Below, piece after piece: positions 1-7,709 of a stretch of 38,145 nt of DNA (positions within the stretch are counted from its first letter, which is position 1; the number at the start of each line of letters is the position of its first letter). The notes beneath the pieces were generated by a model. The model worked only from the letters and a program-made list of their open reading frames with translations, did not search any database and was not told the DNA's origin. Source of the DNA: Candidatus Dependentiae bacterium (GTDB lineage: Bacteria; Babelota; Babeliae; Babelales; Babelaceae). The stretch lies in contig JACDHA010000014.1 of the NCBI GenBank assembly GCA_013821315.1, forward strand, positions 1-38,145, in the 5' to 3' direction. A program made the translations under genes and the position numbers.

Positions 1-1
1 A

Positions 2-613
2 ACTTTGCCAGTTGCACCTATTCACATAGCTGCACTGTATGGGTATACAAAAATAGTACACATGCTCCTTAATGAAGGAGTTAATCCTTCAGCTGCTATT
101 AAAATTGATAGCGAAGCTGTGAGGAAATTTCCTTATGTTGGGTTTTTTGAAGGTAAAACACCATTAGACTTAGCTCATAGGGACCAAAAAGATGAGACTG
201 TGCAATTTTTAAAAGAGTATTTAAAAGTAGTAGAGCAAGTTGAAAGTAACGCAACTAAAGAGCTTTTAGATCAGATGATTAATAAACCGTATGTAGCTCT
301 GGTGTTGGCTCTATTAATATGTAAATTGCCTTTAAGACCAGAGGAAATTAAGCCCTATTTTAGTCTAGTGAAGAGAAAGTACGAAGATACAGGTGATGAT
401 AGTTACAAAGCTATTACAAGAATATTTAAAGAGGCTTATAAGGGAGCTTTAGTGTATACTCTGCTAAAACATGCAACGCCACGTTTAGAACAGAATGCTG
501 AAAAAAGAAAAGAGAGCGTTTCTGATACGCCATTAGAACAGTTAATGCTTCCTGTTGAGATTGTAAATTTGATTTATAGAGATGTCTTTTTTTCAAATGC
601 TCGCAGCATATAA
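2..613 (+). CDS. Ankyrin-repeat protein, 3' part (5' end outside window)
   Basis: The frame is open to the window edge, so this is the C-terminal ~203 residues of a longer protein; a TTG at 5 is probably not the start. It begins inside an ANK repeat (PIHIAALYGYTKIVHMLL, then NEGVNPSAA) and has a second partial repeat at GKTPLDLAHRD. The remainder matches the C-terminal module seen across the window: a KELLDQMINKPY-type helix, a K/Q-rich middle, YKAITRIFKEAY, and a terminal LPVEIVNLIYRDVFF. The last motif resembles the start of an F-box/PRANC core. Known of ANK proteins: protein-protein binding; role in host interaction is inferred. The signal peptide, if any, lies upstream. The next gene begins about 120 bases downstream on the same strand. 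Confidence 0.8.
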   Translation, partial: TLPVAPIHIAALYGYTKIVHMLLNEGVNPSAAIKIDSEAVRKFPYVGFFEGKTPLDLAHRDQKDETVQFLKEYLKVVEQVESNATKELLDQMINKPYVALVLALLICKLPLRPEEIKPYFSLVKRKYEDTGDDSYKAITRIFKEAYKGALVYTLLKHATPRLEQNAEKRKESVSDTPLEQLMLPVEIVNLIYRDVFFSNARSI

Positions 614-733
614 GGTATGGTATTGCCCACATGATTAGGAAGCTTTTTACAATTTTTAAAAAAGATCTATAGTAAATAGTATATAATTTAATTAGAACTA
701 CTTACTACTTCTGATAAAGCGAATGTGTTTAAT

Positions 734-1798
734 ATGAAAAAAATAATAATAAAATTAATTTTTTCTCTACTAACTTTACCTTATTGTAAGTTAAGTAAAG
801 CAGCTCAAGAATCAACTCTTGAATTTAAAAATAGTTTAACTTTGAACAATGCAAAATTAAAAAATATAGTTGTTAAAGCTGAATCTTATTACACTCAGGC
901 TCCGGAAAAATCTCTTATTATTCAAAATATAGTTCGTGGTGCAGCTGTCCATTATGCCCTAACGAGTAATAATAGTTCTTTAGGCTCTAATTTATTGGTA
1001 GCTGAACAGTATGAGAGTAATATAAAAGCACTTGTATGGTTTTATTTTGCGCAGGCTTTAGCAAAAAACCAGCAATTCAATGATGGTACCTTTATTATTC
1101 AAGATACATCAGATAGGGTATTTGCTTATCTCAAAAAATGTCCTTCTACTTATGGCCGTATATCAACGCATTTTACTTCTTATCTAAAAGCGTCCCAGTT
1201 AAGTGTAGATGATAAAAAGCAATTTGGGCTTGATATTGATCATTTGCCAAGCAATAAAAAAACAATTTTATTTGGTGTTGTTGATCCAAGTAGGCATCTT
1301 TTTTTTATAAAGCCTGAAAGCGCAGGGGTGAAGCAGTTCAAAGAAGCGCTAAGGCATGGTATCCATCTTGTAGCTGCTCAATTAAGAAAAGTGCCTTCTT
1401 GTTGTGAATTATGGGCGCTTAAATTTTTTCAAGGATCTAGTACGCCAAAAGTTACAGCAGTAGCGCGCTGGTTTTCAAGCTATTTAGGTAGTGATGATAG
1501 TCCCACATCGCGCAAAGAACGTGTGCCGCTTGATGCTCGTTTAAAGTTTGGCACATTATTATATGCTTTAAAGTCGTATGCGCTAGTATCTGATGCGGTT
1601 GTATCTGATTATATTTCCAAAGCCTCAATTTATGGAATAAGTTATATGTATGCAGAAGCTATAAAGCTTAAAGCTCAAACTTGTACACCTCAAGCATTAA
1701 GCTTGGTTGAAACGTTTATTCAAGAGCTTGAATCTGTGTATGATCATCTAGGCCTCCGCTTTGGTAGAGAGGTCATTTTAACAGATTTTGAGTTGTAA
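734..1798 (+). CDS. Secreted protein of unknown function
   Basis: I do not recognise this 354-residue protein. A GTG at 725 is possible, but the ATG at 734 gives a compact signal peptide (MKKIIIKLIFSLLTLPYC, cleavage probably near SKAAQ), so I prefer it; no strong ribosome site precedes either. The mature part looks mostly helical and mixed-charge (ALVWFYFAQALAKNQQF; HGIHLVAAQLRKV; FGTLLYALKSYALV), which could be a divergent helical-repeat fold, but no ANK consensus is visible and the LPxDI tail is absent. It is flanked by ANK genes and ends at a strong hairpin shared with the convergent gene. Export is supported; function is not. Confidence 0.75.
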   Translation: MKKIIIKLIFSLLTLPYCKLSKAAQESTLEFKNSLTLNNAKLKNIVVKAESYYTQAPEKSLIIQNIVRGAAVHYALTSNNSSLGSNLLVAEQYESNIKALVWFYFAQALAKNQQFNDGTFIIQDTSDRVFAYLKKCPSTYGRISTHFTSYLKASQLSVDDKKQFGLDIDHLPSNKKTILFGVVDPSRHLFFIKPESAGVKQFKEALRHGIHLVAAQLRKVPSCCELWALKFFQGSSTPKVTAVARWFSSYLGSDDSPTSRKERVPLDARLKFGTLLYALKSYALVSDAVVSDYISKASIYGISYMYAEAIKLKAQTCTPQALSLVETFIQELESVYDHLGLRFGREVILTDFEL

Positions 1799-1819
1799 AT
1801 CTTTATCTTTATTAGTTTA

Positions 1820-1858
1820 AAAAAGAGAGACCCTCTATTGATTAGGGTCTCTCTTTTT
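1820..1858. terminator. Bidirectional intrinsic terminator
   Basis: A 15-bp perfect stem (1820-1834 with 1844-1858) and a 9-nt loop, with A-rich left and T-rich right arms, sits between two convergent stop codons. It can serve the secreted protein on the plus strand and the ANK gene on the minus strand. Confidence 0.9.
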
Positions 1859-1874
1859 ATATTTTGAAGAATGA

Positions 1875-2603
1875 TTATACGGTATATCCTAAAATAGAAG
1901 TTGCTATATCGGGAGCTAGCTCAGGTGACTGTTCTTCTTTTGAGCCTAGTCCTGGAATTACTTTGCTGTTTCGAGCATACTCTTTGAGGATTTGACCTAT
2001 AGCTTGGTAATCTGCACTCTGATTTGCCTTATATTTATCAGCAGCAATCTTGTTATAGATGCTCATTTGTGCTTGGGTTGGTTTTAGTTTTAAAAGAAGC
2101 TGTTTTACAAGATGTTTATAGCCTACTTCTATAGCTTTTTTCATTGTAGTGTCGGTAGGCTTTTGCTCAAATTCTTGAAATAGTCGGGTGTAGTCTTGCA
2201 ATTGTCTATTGAGCAATAATTTAATTAAGCTTATACCTTTAGTTTGATGAACTTTGTTGAAAAAATCAGCTGGAGTTTCCCCATTGCCGTCTTTAATTAG
2301 TGGATTAGCTCCTGCTTCTATCAGAAGCTTTATAATTTTGACTCGATCATCGATTTGAGTCGTATTCATTGTGGAGCTATCAAGGCTTTTAATGGCTAAG
2401 CTAAGTGCTGTTTCTTTATCAGCTCGAATTTTATTTATAAAAACTCTATTTTGAAGTAAAATTCTTACTCTATTTAAATCTGCATTGGAAATAGCTTGCA
2501 TCAACTCAGCGGTATTTTGGTCGATAGTATTAGTTGATGGCTGTTGCATGCTAATGGTATAGAGAGGCGCTATCATGAGAGTTATAAGAAGTAGTCTTTT
2601 CAT
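1875..2603 (-). CDS. Secreted ankyrin-repeat protein with C-terminal LPxDI-like module
   Basis: 242 residues. The ATG at 2603 is preceded by AAAGGAT at good spacing. Residues 1-18 form a signal peptide (MKRLLLITLMIAPLYTIS). ANK-like repeats follow at about 28-115, the clearest being KLLIEAGANPLIKDGNGETP. From about residue 145 comes the shared tail module: TTMKKAIEVGYKHLVKQLL, LKPTQAQ, YQAIGQILKEYA, then LAPDIATSILGYTV at the very C-terminus. Export and ANK-mediated binding are supported by sequence; a role as a host-directed effector is inference. A clear promoter lies upstream (2646-2675) and the gene ends at the hairpin shared with its convergent neighbour. Confidence 0.9.
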   Translation of the reverse strand: MKRLLLITLMIAPLYTISMQQPSTNTIDQNTAELMQAISNADLNRVRILLQNRVFINKIRADKETALSLAIKSLDSSTMNTTQIDDRVKIIKLLIEAGANPLIKDGNGETPADFFNKVHQTKGISLIKLLLNRQLQDYTRLFQEFEQKPTDTTMKKAIEVGYKHLVKQLLLKLKPTQAQMSIYNKIAADKYKANQSADYQAIGQILKEYARNSKVIPGLGSKEEQSPELAPDIATSILGYTV

Positions 2604-2645
2604 ATGAGTATCCTTTTGATTTAAGTATAAGGCTGTATATATTTA

Positions 2646-2675
2646 ATAGTATTATAATTATTTCATATTTGTCAA
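2646..2675 (-). promoter_or_regulatory. Sigma70-type promoter for the 1875-2603 ANK gene
   Basis: On the minus strand a perfect TTGACA (2670-2675) is followed after 18 bases by TACTAT (2646-2651). A start near 2639 would give a leader of about 36 bases. A TATAAT with 13-base spacing is a poorer alternative. The block after the -35 (AATATGAAATAA) recurs, with one A fewer, upstream of the gene at 33915-35009 and in the 27993-28021 promoter. Confidence 0.7.
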
Positions 2676-2739
2676 TAATTTATAATTAACGCTTTCTTGC
2701 CCCGCCTTGTGGCTGCGCCTAGTTTTTTTAATAATTGCG

Positions 2740-2820
2740 TATAATTATCTTAAAAAGTCAAAGACGCAATAGTTTTGCTAGGGAAAGCAAAAGTGCTTCT
2801 TTAATAAGAAGCACTTTTAT
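2740..2820 (+). ncRNA. Possible ~70-nt small RNA ending in a strong hairpin
   Basis: A TATAAT at 2740-2745, within GCGTATAATTAT, is followed by two consecutive hairpins: a 7-bp stem TTTTGCT/AGCAAAA with a 6-nt loop (about 2771-2790), and a 13-bp perfect stem (2789-2801 with 2806-2818, loop TAAT). No good -35 is visible. The second hairpin must at least act as the terminator of the minus-strand gene ending at 2841. Small RNA is a hypothesis; terminator is the safer reading. Confidence 0.35.
2789..2818. terminator. Intrinsic terminator of the Cys-Cys-tail gene
   Basis: 13-bp perfect stem with a 4-nt loop, with AAAA at the left end and TTTT at the right, lying 22 bases past the stop codon of the minus-strand gene ending at 2841. 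It is symmetric, so it could stop transcription from both sides. Confidence 0.8.
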
Positions 2821-2840
2821 AATTGCTAGTTCCTGTTCTA

Positions 2841-3518
2841 TTAACAGCACTCATCGTCATCATCGCAGTTAGGGTCGCCTATTGATGATTCAAGATCATT
2901 TTTAAGTTCTTCATATGATTTTTTATAAGAGTCAATAGACTGTTCTGTTAACAGTTCTTCCATATCTTCAAGTAGTAAAACTTGGTCTTCTGCTAATGCA
3001 TTGATATCTTGATTGATTTCTTCTATGTATTTTTTTAATTTGTCTTCAGCACTTAAGCTTAATTGTGCTGGTTTGCCTTTTTTGATAATGAGCTTTAGAG
3101 GTCCTGACATGAGAGGCTCTTTTTTAGCTGTAACATGACTAATAATAGTTTGTTGTAAGGCTGGTGGAGCTAAATCAATAATTTCTTGTATAGTTGTAAG
3201 TAATAGCTTTTCTGTAGTGTGTACTTGCTCTATTCCTTCAATAAAATTAATGCGCTCTCTTATTGTTAGATCTCCTATTATAAGTTGATTAAGAGTAGCT
3301 TCTAATTTTTGAGCATGTTCGCGTATGGTATTCCATATGGCTTTATCTTCAGCTGTTACTAAGGAGTTCATAATGCTCATTTGCTGTTCTGAGGTCATAG
3401 AAGCTTCGCCATTAGTATTTTCAGTAGCTATAGCATCCATTACAAGAAGAGCTTTTTCTTTAGCCGAGTAAGTAGTAAGTATGTGTTGTATATCTTTGTT
3501 GGTTAGCTTGTTTGTCAT
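2841..3518 (-). CDS. Helical acidic protein with C-terminal Cys-x5-Cys-Cys tail
   Basis: Not a family I recognise. 225 residues from the ATG at 3518 (MTNKLTNKDIQ); a TTG at 3581 would add 21 residues but has no ribosome site, and the ATG also has only a weak one. No signal peptide and no ANK repeats, unlike its neighbours. The sequence is rich in E, L, K and I and looks helical; LSAEDKLKKYIEEIN and LAEDQVLLLEDMEELL suggest a coiled coil around residues 155-190. The end is acidic and cysteine-rich, NCDDDDECC. A decayed paralogue at 28245-28530 keeps the same helix and the Cys-x5-Cys-Cys ending, so the tail is under some constraint. A structured plus-strand element lies upstream in both copies. 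Function unknown; metal binding, disulfide formation or lipid attachment of the tail are all guesses. Confidence 0.75.
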   Translation of the reverse strand: MTNKLTNKDIQHILTTYSAKEKALLVMDAIATENTNGEASMTSEQQMSIMNSLVTAEDKAIWNTIREHAQKLEATLNQLIIGDLTIRERINFIEGIEQVHTTEKLLLTTIQEIIDLAPPALQQTIISHVTAKKEPLMSGPLKLIIKKGKPAQLSLSAEDKLKKYIEEINQDINALAEDQVLLLEDMEELLTEQSIDSYKKSYEELKNDLESSIGDPNCDDDDECC

Positions 3519-3581
3519 TTGGGCTTTCGGATAATAAAAGTAGGGTTGTGCGTGCTTTAAGTAAATATGCGAATAATGCAA

Positions 3582-4121
3582 AAAACTTTTACTTATAAAC
3601 TAAATCAGTCAAGCGCTGTAAAGCAACTATAGGACCAATGTGTAGTAAATGCTCGTTGCGTCTATAGCCACGCATTAGTATACTTTAGATTCAGAAAAAA
3701 AGCTTTTAAGCTATGAAGATTTAGCCACACATAAATATTTTATTCGTATAATTATTTATGTGTATGAAGGTTGGTATAGAAATAAACCAAAGAGGACCTT
3801 TGGCTTTAAATTATTTTTTGTAAATAGTGTTTTTTGTGGAATGGCTGTCGGCCCTCTTTGGTTTTAAGGAATTAAAGCAATTAAAGTTAAATTAAAATAT
3901 AAATTAGATAAGATAAAAAAAGATTAATACCTATAAAGGAAGAAGAATAACTATGCGCTTGCCTGACTGTTCGTCAGTATGGTTTTACTAATCGGTTGTT
4001 ATTACTTGAAAAAACTTTCAACAAAGCTTTTTTATAATAAGCTTCAACATAGGGCCAATTTACTACATGCCACCATGCATTTATATAATCAAGGCGCCTA
4101 CTACTAAATTAGCTTTACTTG
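3582..4121 (+). other. Long gene-poor stretch: structured leader and decayed reading frame
   Basis: No intact gene. It holds a -10-like TATAAT (3747-3752), the 3784-3864 stem-loop, an A/T-rich run, then AAAGGAAG and an ATG at 3954 that opens only a 12-codon frame. From about 3979 to 4030 the sequence encodes GFTNRLLLLEKTF in one frame, resembling GFANPLLLLEENF encoded near 14669-14720, so a gene once followed the leader and has decayed. No convincing terminator for ackA was found here. Confidence 0.6.
3747..3864 (+). promoter_or_regulatory. Structured leader-like RNA element, copy A
   Basis: A 12-bp perfect stem (3784-3795 with 3853-3864), then one A·C mismatch and two C-G pairs, closes a 51-nt loop. 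It lies 31 bases after a TATAAT (3747-3752) inside TTCGTATAATTATT. A second copy at 28659-28773 has the same loop length, 34 of 51 loop bases identical, the same -10 block, and three compensatory pair changes in the stem. Downstream A-rich sequence and a ribosome site plus ATG (3954) also correspond. This suggests a transcribed leader or small RNA on the plus strand; a DNA palindrome or a mobile-element remnant is the alternative. Confidence 0.55.
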
Positions 4122-5264
4122 TTATTTATTGTTTGTATGTATAAGTGTCTCTATCATCTCCTGTGCTTCATCACTAGTTTTAACGAGTATAGTTGTTTTA
4201 GAATGGATAGCATGTATATATTTTTCAGTTTCAAAAGTGGCATTTTTTTTGGTATCAAGATGTATGCCAAAGTGTTGTAAAGGTCTTGTTATTTTTTCAC
4301 GAATATAGGGTGAATTTTCTCCTATACCTCCTGAAAAAACAAGCATATGTAGTGGTCCTAAAATGCTCATATAAGCACCTATATATTTTGTTATAGTAGA
4401 GCAATAGATATCAAGGGCTAATAGTGCTTCTGCTTGTCCGGCTTGCGCTTGCTCAACAACCCATTTGCTATCGCTTGTACCAGTAAGCGCTTTTGTGCCA
4501 CAGTGTGTATTTAAAAAGAGCTCGAGTTGCTCAGGTGTTAAAGCAAGCTGCTGTGCCAAATAAAGTACGGCTGCAGGATCTAGAGAGCCACTACGTGTTG
4601 CCATCAGCACACCCTCTAGGGGAGAAAATCCCATAGAAGTGTCAATACTTACACCATTTTTAAGCGCTGTTACACTTGAGCCTCCACCTAAATGGCATAC
4701 GATTATATTTTGGGGTAAATTATCTTGCTTGCTTAGCGTACGTGTTATTGATTGAAGTGCTATCCCGTGATAGCCAAACCGATATATATCAAGCTCTTGA
4801 GCAAGAGCCAATGGTAATCCGTATAAACGAGCATGTTGCGGCATAGTTTGGTGAAAGGCGCTGTCAGATATACCATAGATAGGTATTTGGGGGAAATGTT
4901 TTATAAGCTCGCCGATCTCTTGTATTATAGGTCCTATATGCAGTGAGGCTTTAGAAATGTTCTCAATAAGTCTTTGTACGTATTTTTTATCTATAAGACG
5001 TGTTTGCGTGAAATAGGTGCCTGGAGCTACAATGCGTAGTGCTATGACAGTTGGGTTAAGGTCATAGATCTTTTTGCTGTACTCGATACTTTGTTGATAC
5101 TGCTCAGGTGTAACAGTTGCTACACCTGAGTTAGTATGCACTGCATAGGTATCTTTCTGTTGTTTGAATACAAAGTGAGCTACAAGAGTAGTGTCAGCAA
5201 AAAGACTATATTTTTTCGATGTACTACCAATATTAATTATTAAGTACTTTTTTGCCATTGCCAC
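4122..5264 (-). CDS. ackA: Acetate kinase
   Basis: Interconverts acetyl-phosphate + ADP and acetate + ATP in the cytoplasm. The 380-residue protein has the ASKHA-fold signatures: INIGSTSKKYSLF at the N-terminus, SDSAFHQTMP near 131-140 (conserved Asp and His), CHLGGGSSVTALKNG near 189-203, DTSMGFSPLEGVLMATRSG with the conserved Arg near 222, and VFSGGIGENSPYIR near the C-terminus. The usual HGTSH is HGIAL here, and the protein is slightly shorter than typical (~400). The first 25 bases overlap the end of xfp; a GAGG lies 7 bases before the GTG at 5264 and 13 before the ATG at 5258, which favours the GTG. Translational coupling in an xfp-ackA operon is likely, giving ATP from the acetyl-phosphate made upstream. 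Confidence 0.95.
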   Translation of the reverse strand: MAMAKKYLIINIGSTSKKYSLFADTTLVAHFVFKQQKDTYAVHTNSGVATVTPEQYQQSIEYSKKIYDLNPTVIALRIVAPGTYFTQTRLIDKKYVQRLIENISKASLHIGPIIQEIGELIKHFPQIPIYGISDSAFHQTMPQHARLYGLPLALAQELDIYRFGYHGIALQSITRTLSKQDNLPQNIIVCHLGGGSSVTALKNGVSIDTSMGFSPLEGVLMATRSGSLDPAAVLYLAQQLALTPEQLELFLNTHCGTKALTGTSDSKWVVEQAQAGQAEALLALDIYCSTITKYIGAYMSILGPLHMLVFSGGIGENSPYIREKITRPLQHFGIHLDTKKNATFETEKYIHAIHSKTTILVKTSDEAQEMIETLIHTNNK

Positions 5265-7567
5265 TGAGTAACCTCTTTAGGATCGATACCGTATTTTAAA
5301 ATATAGTTGGTAAAGTCACTTATTTTTTGATTGTATTTTTGGGACAATTCTTGGGCTTGCTTAGAGTTTATGTTACCATTTTGAGCTCCAACACGTAGAG
5401 CATCAAGCACTAAATGGTACCGGCTTGTACCATTACGAATTTGCATATCAAACGGCGTTGTAGTAGAGCCTTCTTCGCTATAACCACGAACAGTAAACCG
5501 TTTAGAACTTCCATGCTCAAATAACATAGATTTAAAGAGCTCAGGGTACCCATGAAAATTAAAAATCACGGGTTTATCTGGGGTAAAATAAAAGCTAAAT
5601 TGGTCAGGTGAACATAGGTAAGGACCGGTTTTATTTAAGCCCGAAAGTTTACTGCAGTTTACAAAGCGTAAGCGTAAGCTTGGTAATTCTTTTTTAAGTA
5701 AACTGATAGCTGCTAGTGCTTCTTTGGTCATATAGTCACCAACTCCACACAAAACAATGTCAGGATTTGTATCACTTGCAAAATCCCACACTAAAAACCC
5801 ATTTTTTAAGCTTTGTTGCGCTTGCTCAGGAGTTAACCATAAAAATTCTTCAGTTTTACCTGCAACAATAATGTTGATACTATTTTTATTATTTAGGCAT
5901 TCATGCAAAGCTACAAGAGTACTTGTGCTATCAGCTGGAAAATAAGCTTGAACAAAAGGAGCATGAAGTTGAAGTAAGCTACTAATAAAACTAGGATTTT
6001 GATGAGAAAAACCATTATGCTCTTGACGCCACCCAGATGAGGACAGAATATACGTTAACGACCCACAATCACCGCGCCAAGGCAGTGTTTGTGCAATACG
6101 AACAAATTTAATGTACTGCTGAACCATGCTGCTGACAATTTCTATAAAAGCTTCGTATGAGGCAAAAAGGGCATGGCGTCCGGTCAGTACGTAGCCTTGT
6201 ATGAGACCTTGAAGAGATTGTTCACTGAGCATCTCAATAACTTGGCCGTCAGGTGCTAAATCTTGGTCCCATGATTTTATAGGTAGCATAAAAGCTCTGC
6301 TTGTTGCTTTTAGCACTGCGTCAAGCTTATTTGAATAAATTTCATCAGGCGATACTATCCTGAAATTTTGATTAAGCTTTATAACTTCTTGTAAATAGCT
6401 ACCTGCTTTATGCATACTATTACTTGTCTTTTCACCCGGCATAAGCAGGTGATCTGTATAATTTTGAGCATCGGGAAGCGTAAGCTTTTTGTATATTCTA
6501 CCGCTGTAAGCATGATTATTAGTGCCCATACAAAGCTTTTGTGGTGGAATAACTTTTTTAATCTCTGCTTGTATGCCAGTGGAGCTCCACAGTTCATCTA
6601 TTTTATATGAGCGCAGCCACTGCTCAAGTGCTTTTAATTCTACCTTGTCAGTGCGTACATCAGGTATAACTGTTTGATGGGATAAATTATTGCCTTCTAT
6701 TTTTTTGCCGCGTAAGCGCTTAATGCCAGTCCAGCCTTTAGGCGTTTTTAAAATAATCATCGGTAACGATATAAAAGGCTTTTTTGGGTTATAGTCTGAT
6801 GCTTTAATCTTTTGTACTATTGTATACCATAGGTCTAATGCTTGGGCCATTTTAGTGTATATTTCTGGTCCTTCAACGATTATTGGTTGGTAACCGTATC
6901 CTTGAAAAAGCTTTGTAAGTTCACGGTTACTCATACGACCAAAAATGGTTGGTCCAGAAATTTTATAGCCATTAAGATGTAAAATTGGAAGTACTACGCC
7001 ATTTTTGCGTGGGTCAACAAACTTATTTAAATGCCATGAGGCAGCAAGTGCTCCGGTTTCAGCTTCTCCATCACCAATTAAGCAAGCAACATAGAGGTCT
7101 GGATTATCAAGTACTGCGCCATAGGCTGTTGAAAGGCTATAGCCAAGTTCGCCACCTTCAAGTATAGCCCCTGGTGTGCCAGGATTAGTGTGACTAGGAA
7201 AGCCATAAGGCCAGCTGAACTGTTTAACGATGTATGCCAGTCCTGCTGCATCTTGAGTAGCTTCTTGATAGAAGTTTTGCAAAGTGCCTTCTAAAAATAG
7301 ATTAGTTTGCAAAGCAGGAAATCCGTGACCAGGTCCTAAAACAAAAAGCATAGAAATATTATGCTTAATAATAGCGTAATTTAAATGAGCATAGGTAAAG
7401 TTAATACCTGGTACTGTGCCCCAATGTCCTAGTAATCGTGGCTTGATATTGCTAAATTCCAATGGTCGTTCAAGTAAAAAATTATCTTGAAGATAAATTT
7501 GACTTGCAGATATATAATTAGCCAGTCGTACATATTTTTTTAAGAGCTCAATATAATCAGTATGCAT
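5240..7567 (-). CDS. xfp: Xylulose-5-phosphate/fructose-6-phosphate phosphoketolase
   Basis: Thiamine-diphosphate enzyme that cleaves xylulose-5-P (and often fructose-6-P) with phosphate to acetyl-phosphate plus glyceraldehyde-3-P (or erythrose-4-P). The 775 residues are a little short for the family (~790-820) but collinear. Visible signatures: GHWGTVPG (47-54), GPGHG (78-82), SHTNPGTPGAILEGGELG (125-142), the ThDP/Mg motif GDGEAETG (165-172), HLNGYKI (197-203), the LSEQ...GYVLTGRHALFASYEAF block near 445-475 containing the cofactor-activating Glu, and WRQEHNGFSHQNP near 511-523. The ATG at 7567 follows AAAGGA. It overlaps ackA, so the pair forms a substrate-level ATP-producing unit. Whether it uses both substrates cannot be told from sequence. 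Confidence 0.97.
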   Translation of the reverse strand: MHTDYIELLKKYVRLANYISASQIYLQDNFLLERPLEFSNIKPRLLGHWGTVPGINFTYAHLNYAIIKHNISMLFVLGPGHGFPALQTNLFLEGTLQNFYQEATQDAAGLAYIVKQFSWPYGFPSHTNPGTPGAILEGGELGYSLSTAYGAVLDNPDLYVACLIGDGEAETGALAASWHLNKFVDPRKNGVVLPILHLNGYKISGPTIFGRMSNRELTKLFQGYGYQPIIVEGPEIYTKMAQALDLWYTIVQKIKASDYNPKKPFISLPMIILKTPKGWTGIKRLRGKKIEGNNLSHQTVIPDVRTDKVELKALEQWLRSYKIDELWSSTGIQAEIKKVIPPQKLCMGTNNHAYSGRIYKKLTLPDAQNYTDHLLMPGEKTSNSMHKAGSYLQEVIKLNQNFRIVSPDEIYSNKLDAVLKATSRAFMLPIKSWDQDLAPDGQVIEMLSEQSLQGLIQGYVLTGRHALFASYEAFIEIVSSMVQQYIKFVRIAQTLPWRGDCGSLTYILSSSGWRQEHNGFSHQNPSFISSLLQLHAPFVQAYFPADSTSTLVALHECLNNKNSINIIVAGKTEEFLWLTPEQAQQSLKNGFLVWDFASDTNPDIVLCGVGDYMTKEALAAISLLKKELPSLRLRFVNCSKLSGLNKTGPYLCSPDQFSFYFTPDKPVIFNFHGYPELFKSMLFEHGSSKRFTVRGYSEEGSTTTPFDMQIRNGTSRYHLVLDALRVGAQNGNINSKQAQELSQKYNQKISDFTNYILKYGIDPKEVTQWQWQKST

Positions 7568-7656
7568 AAGCTGTCCTTTTTAATGCTACAAAGTCGTATA
7601 GTACTTATACCTAGACTAAAGCGTTTATAATTGCAAGAGATTAGGTAAATATACCA

Positions 7657-7682
7657 AGAAAGCTCTCAAGTGAGAGCTTTCT
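7657..7682. terminator. Intrinsic terminator after the 7710-8444 ANK gene
   Basis: 11-bp perfect stem (7657-7667 with 7672-7682) and AAGT loop, between the stop of the ANK gene at 7710 and the upstream region of xfp. The T-rich tail on the minus strand is short. Confidence 0.75.
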
Positions 7683-7709
7683 GTGCTGTTAGTTATTAAA
7701 TAGTTACTG

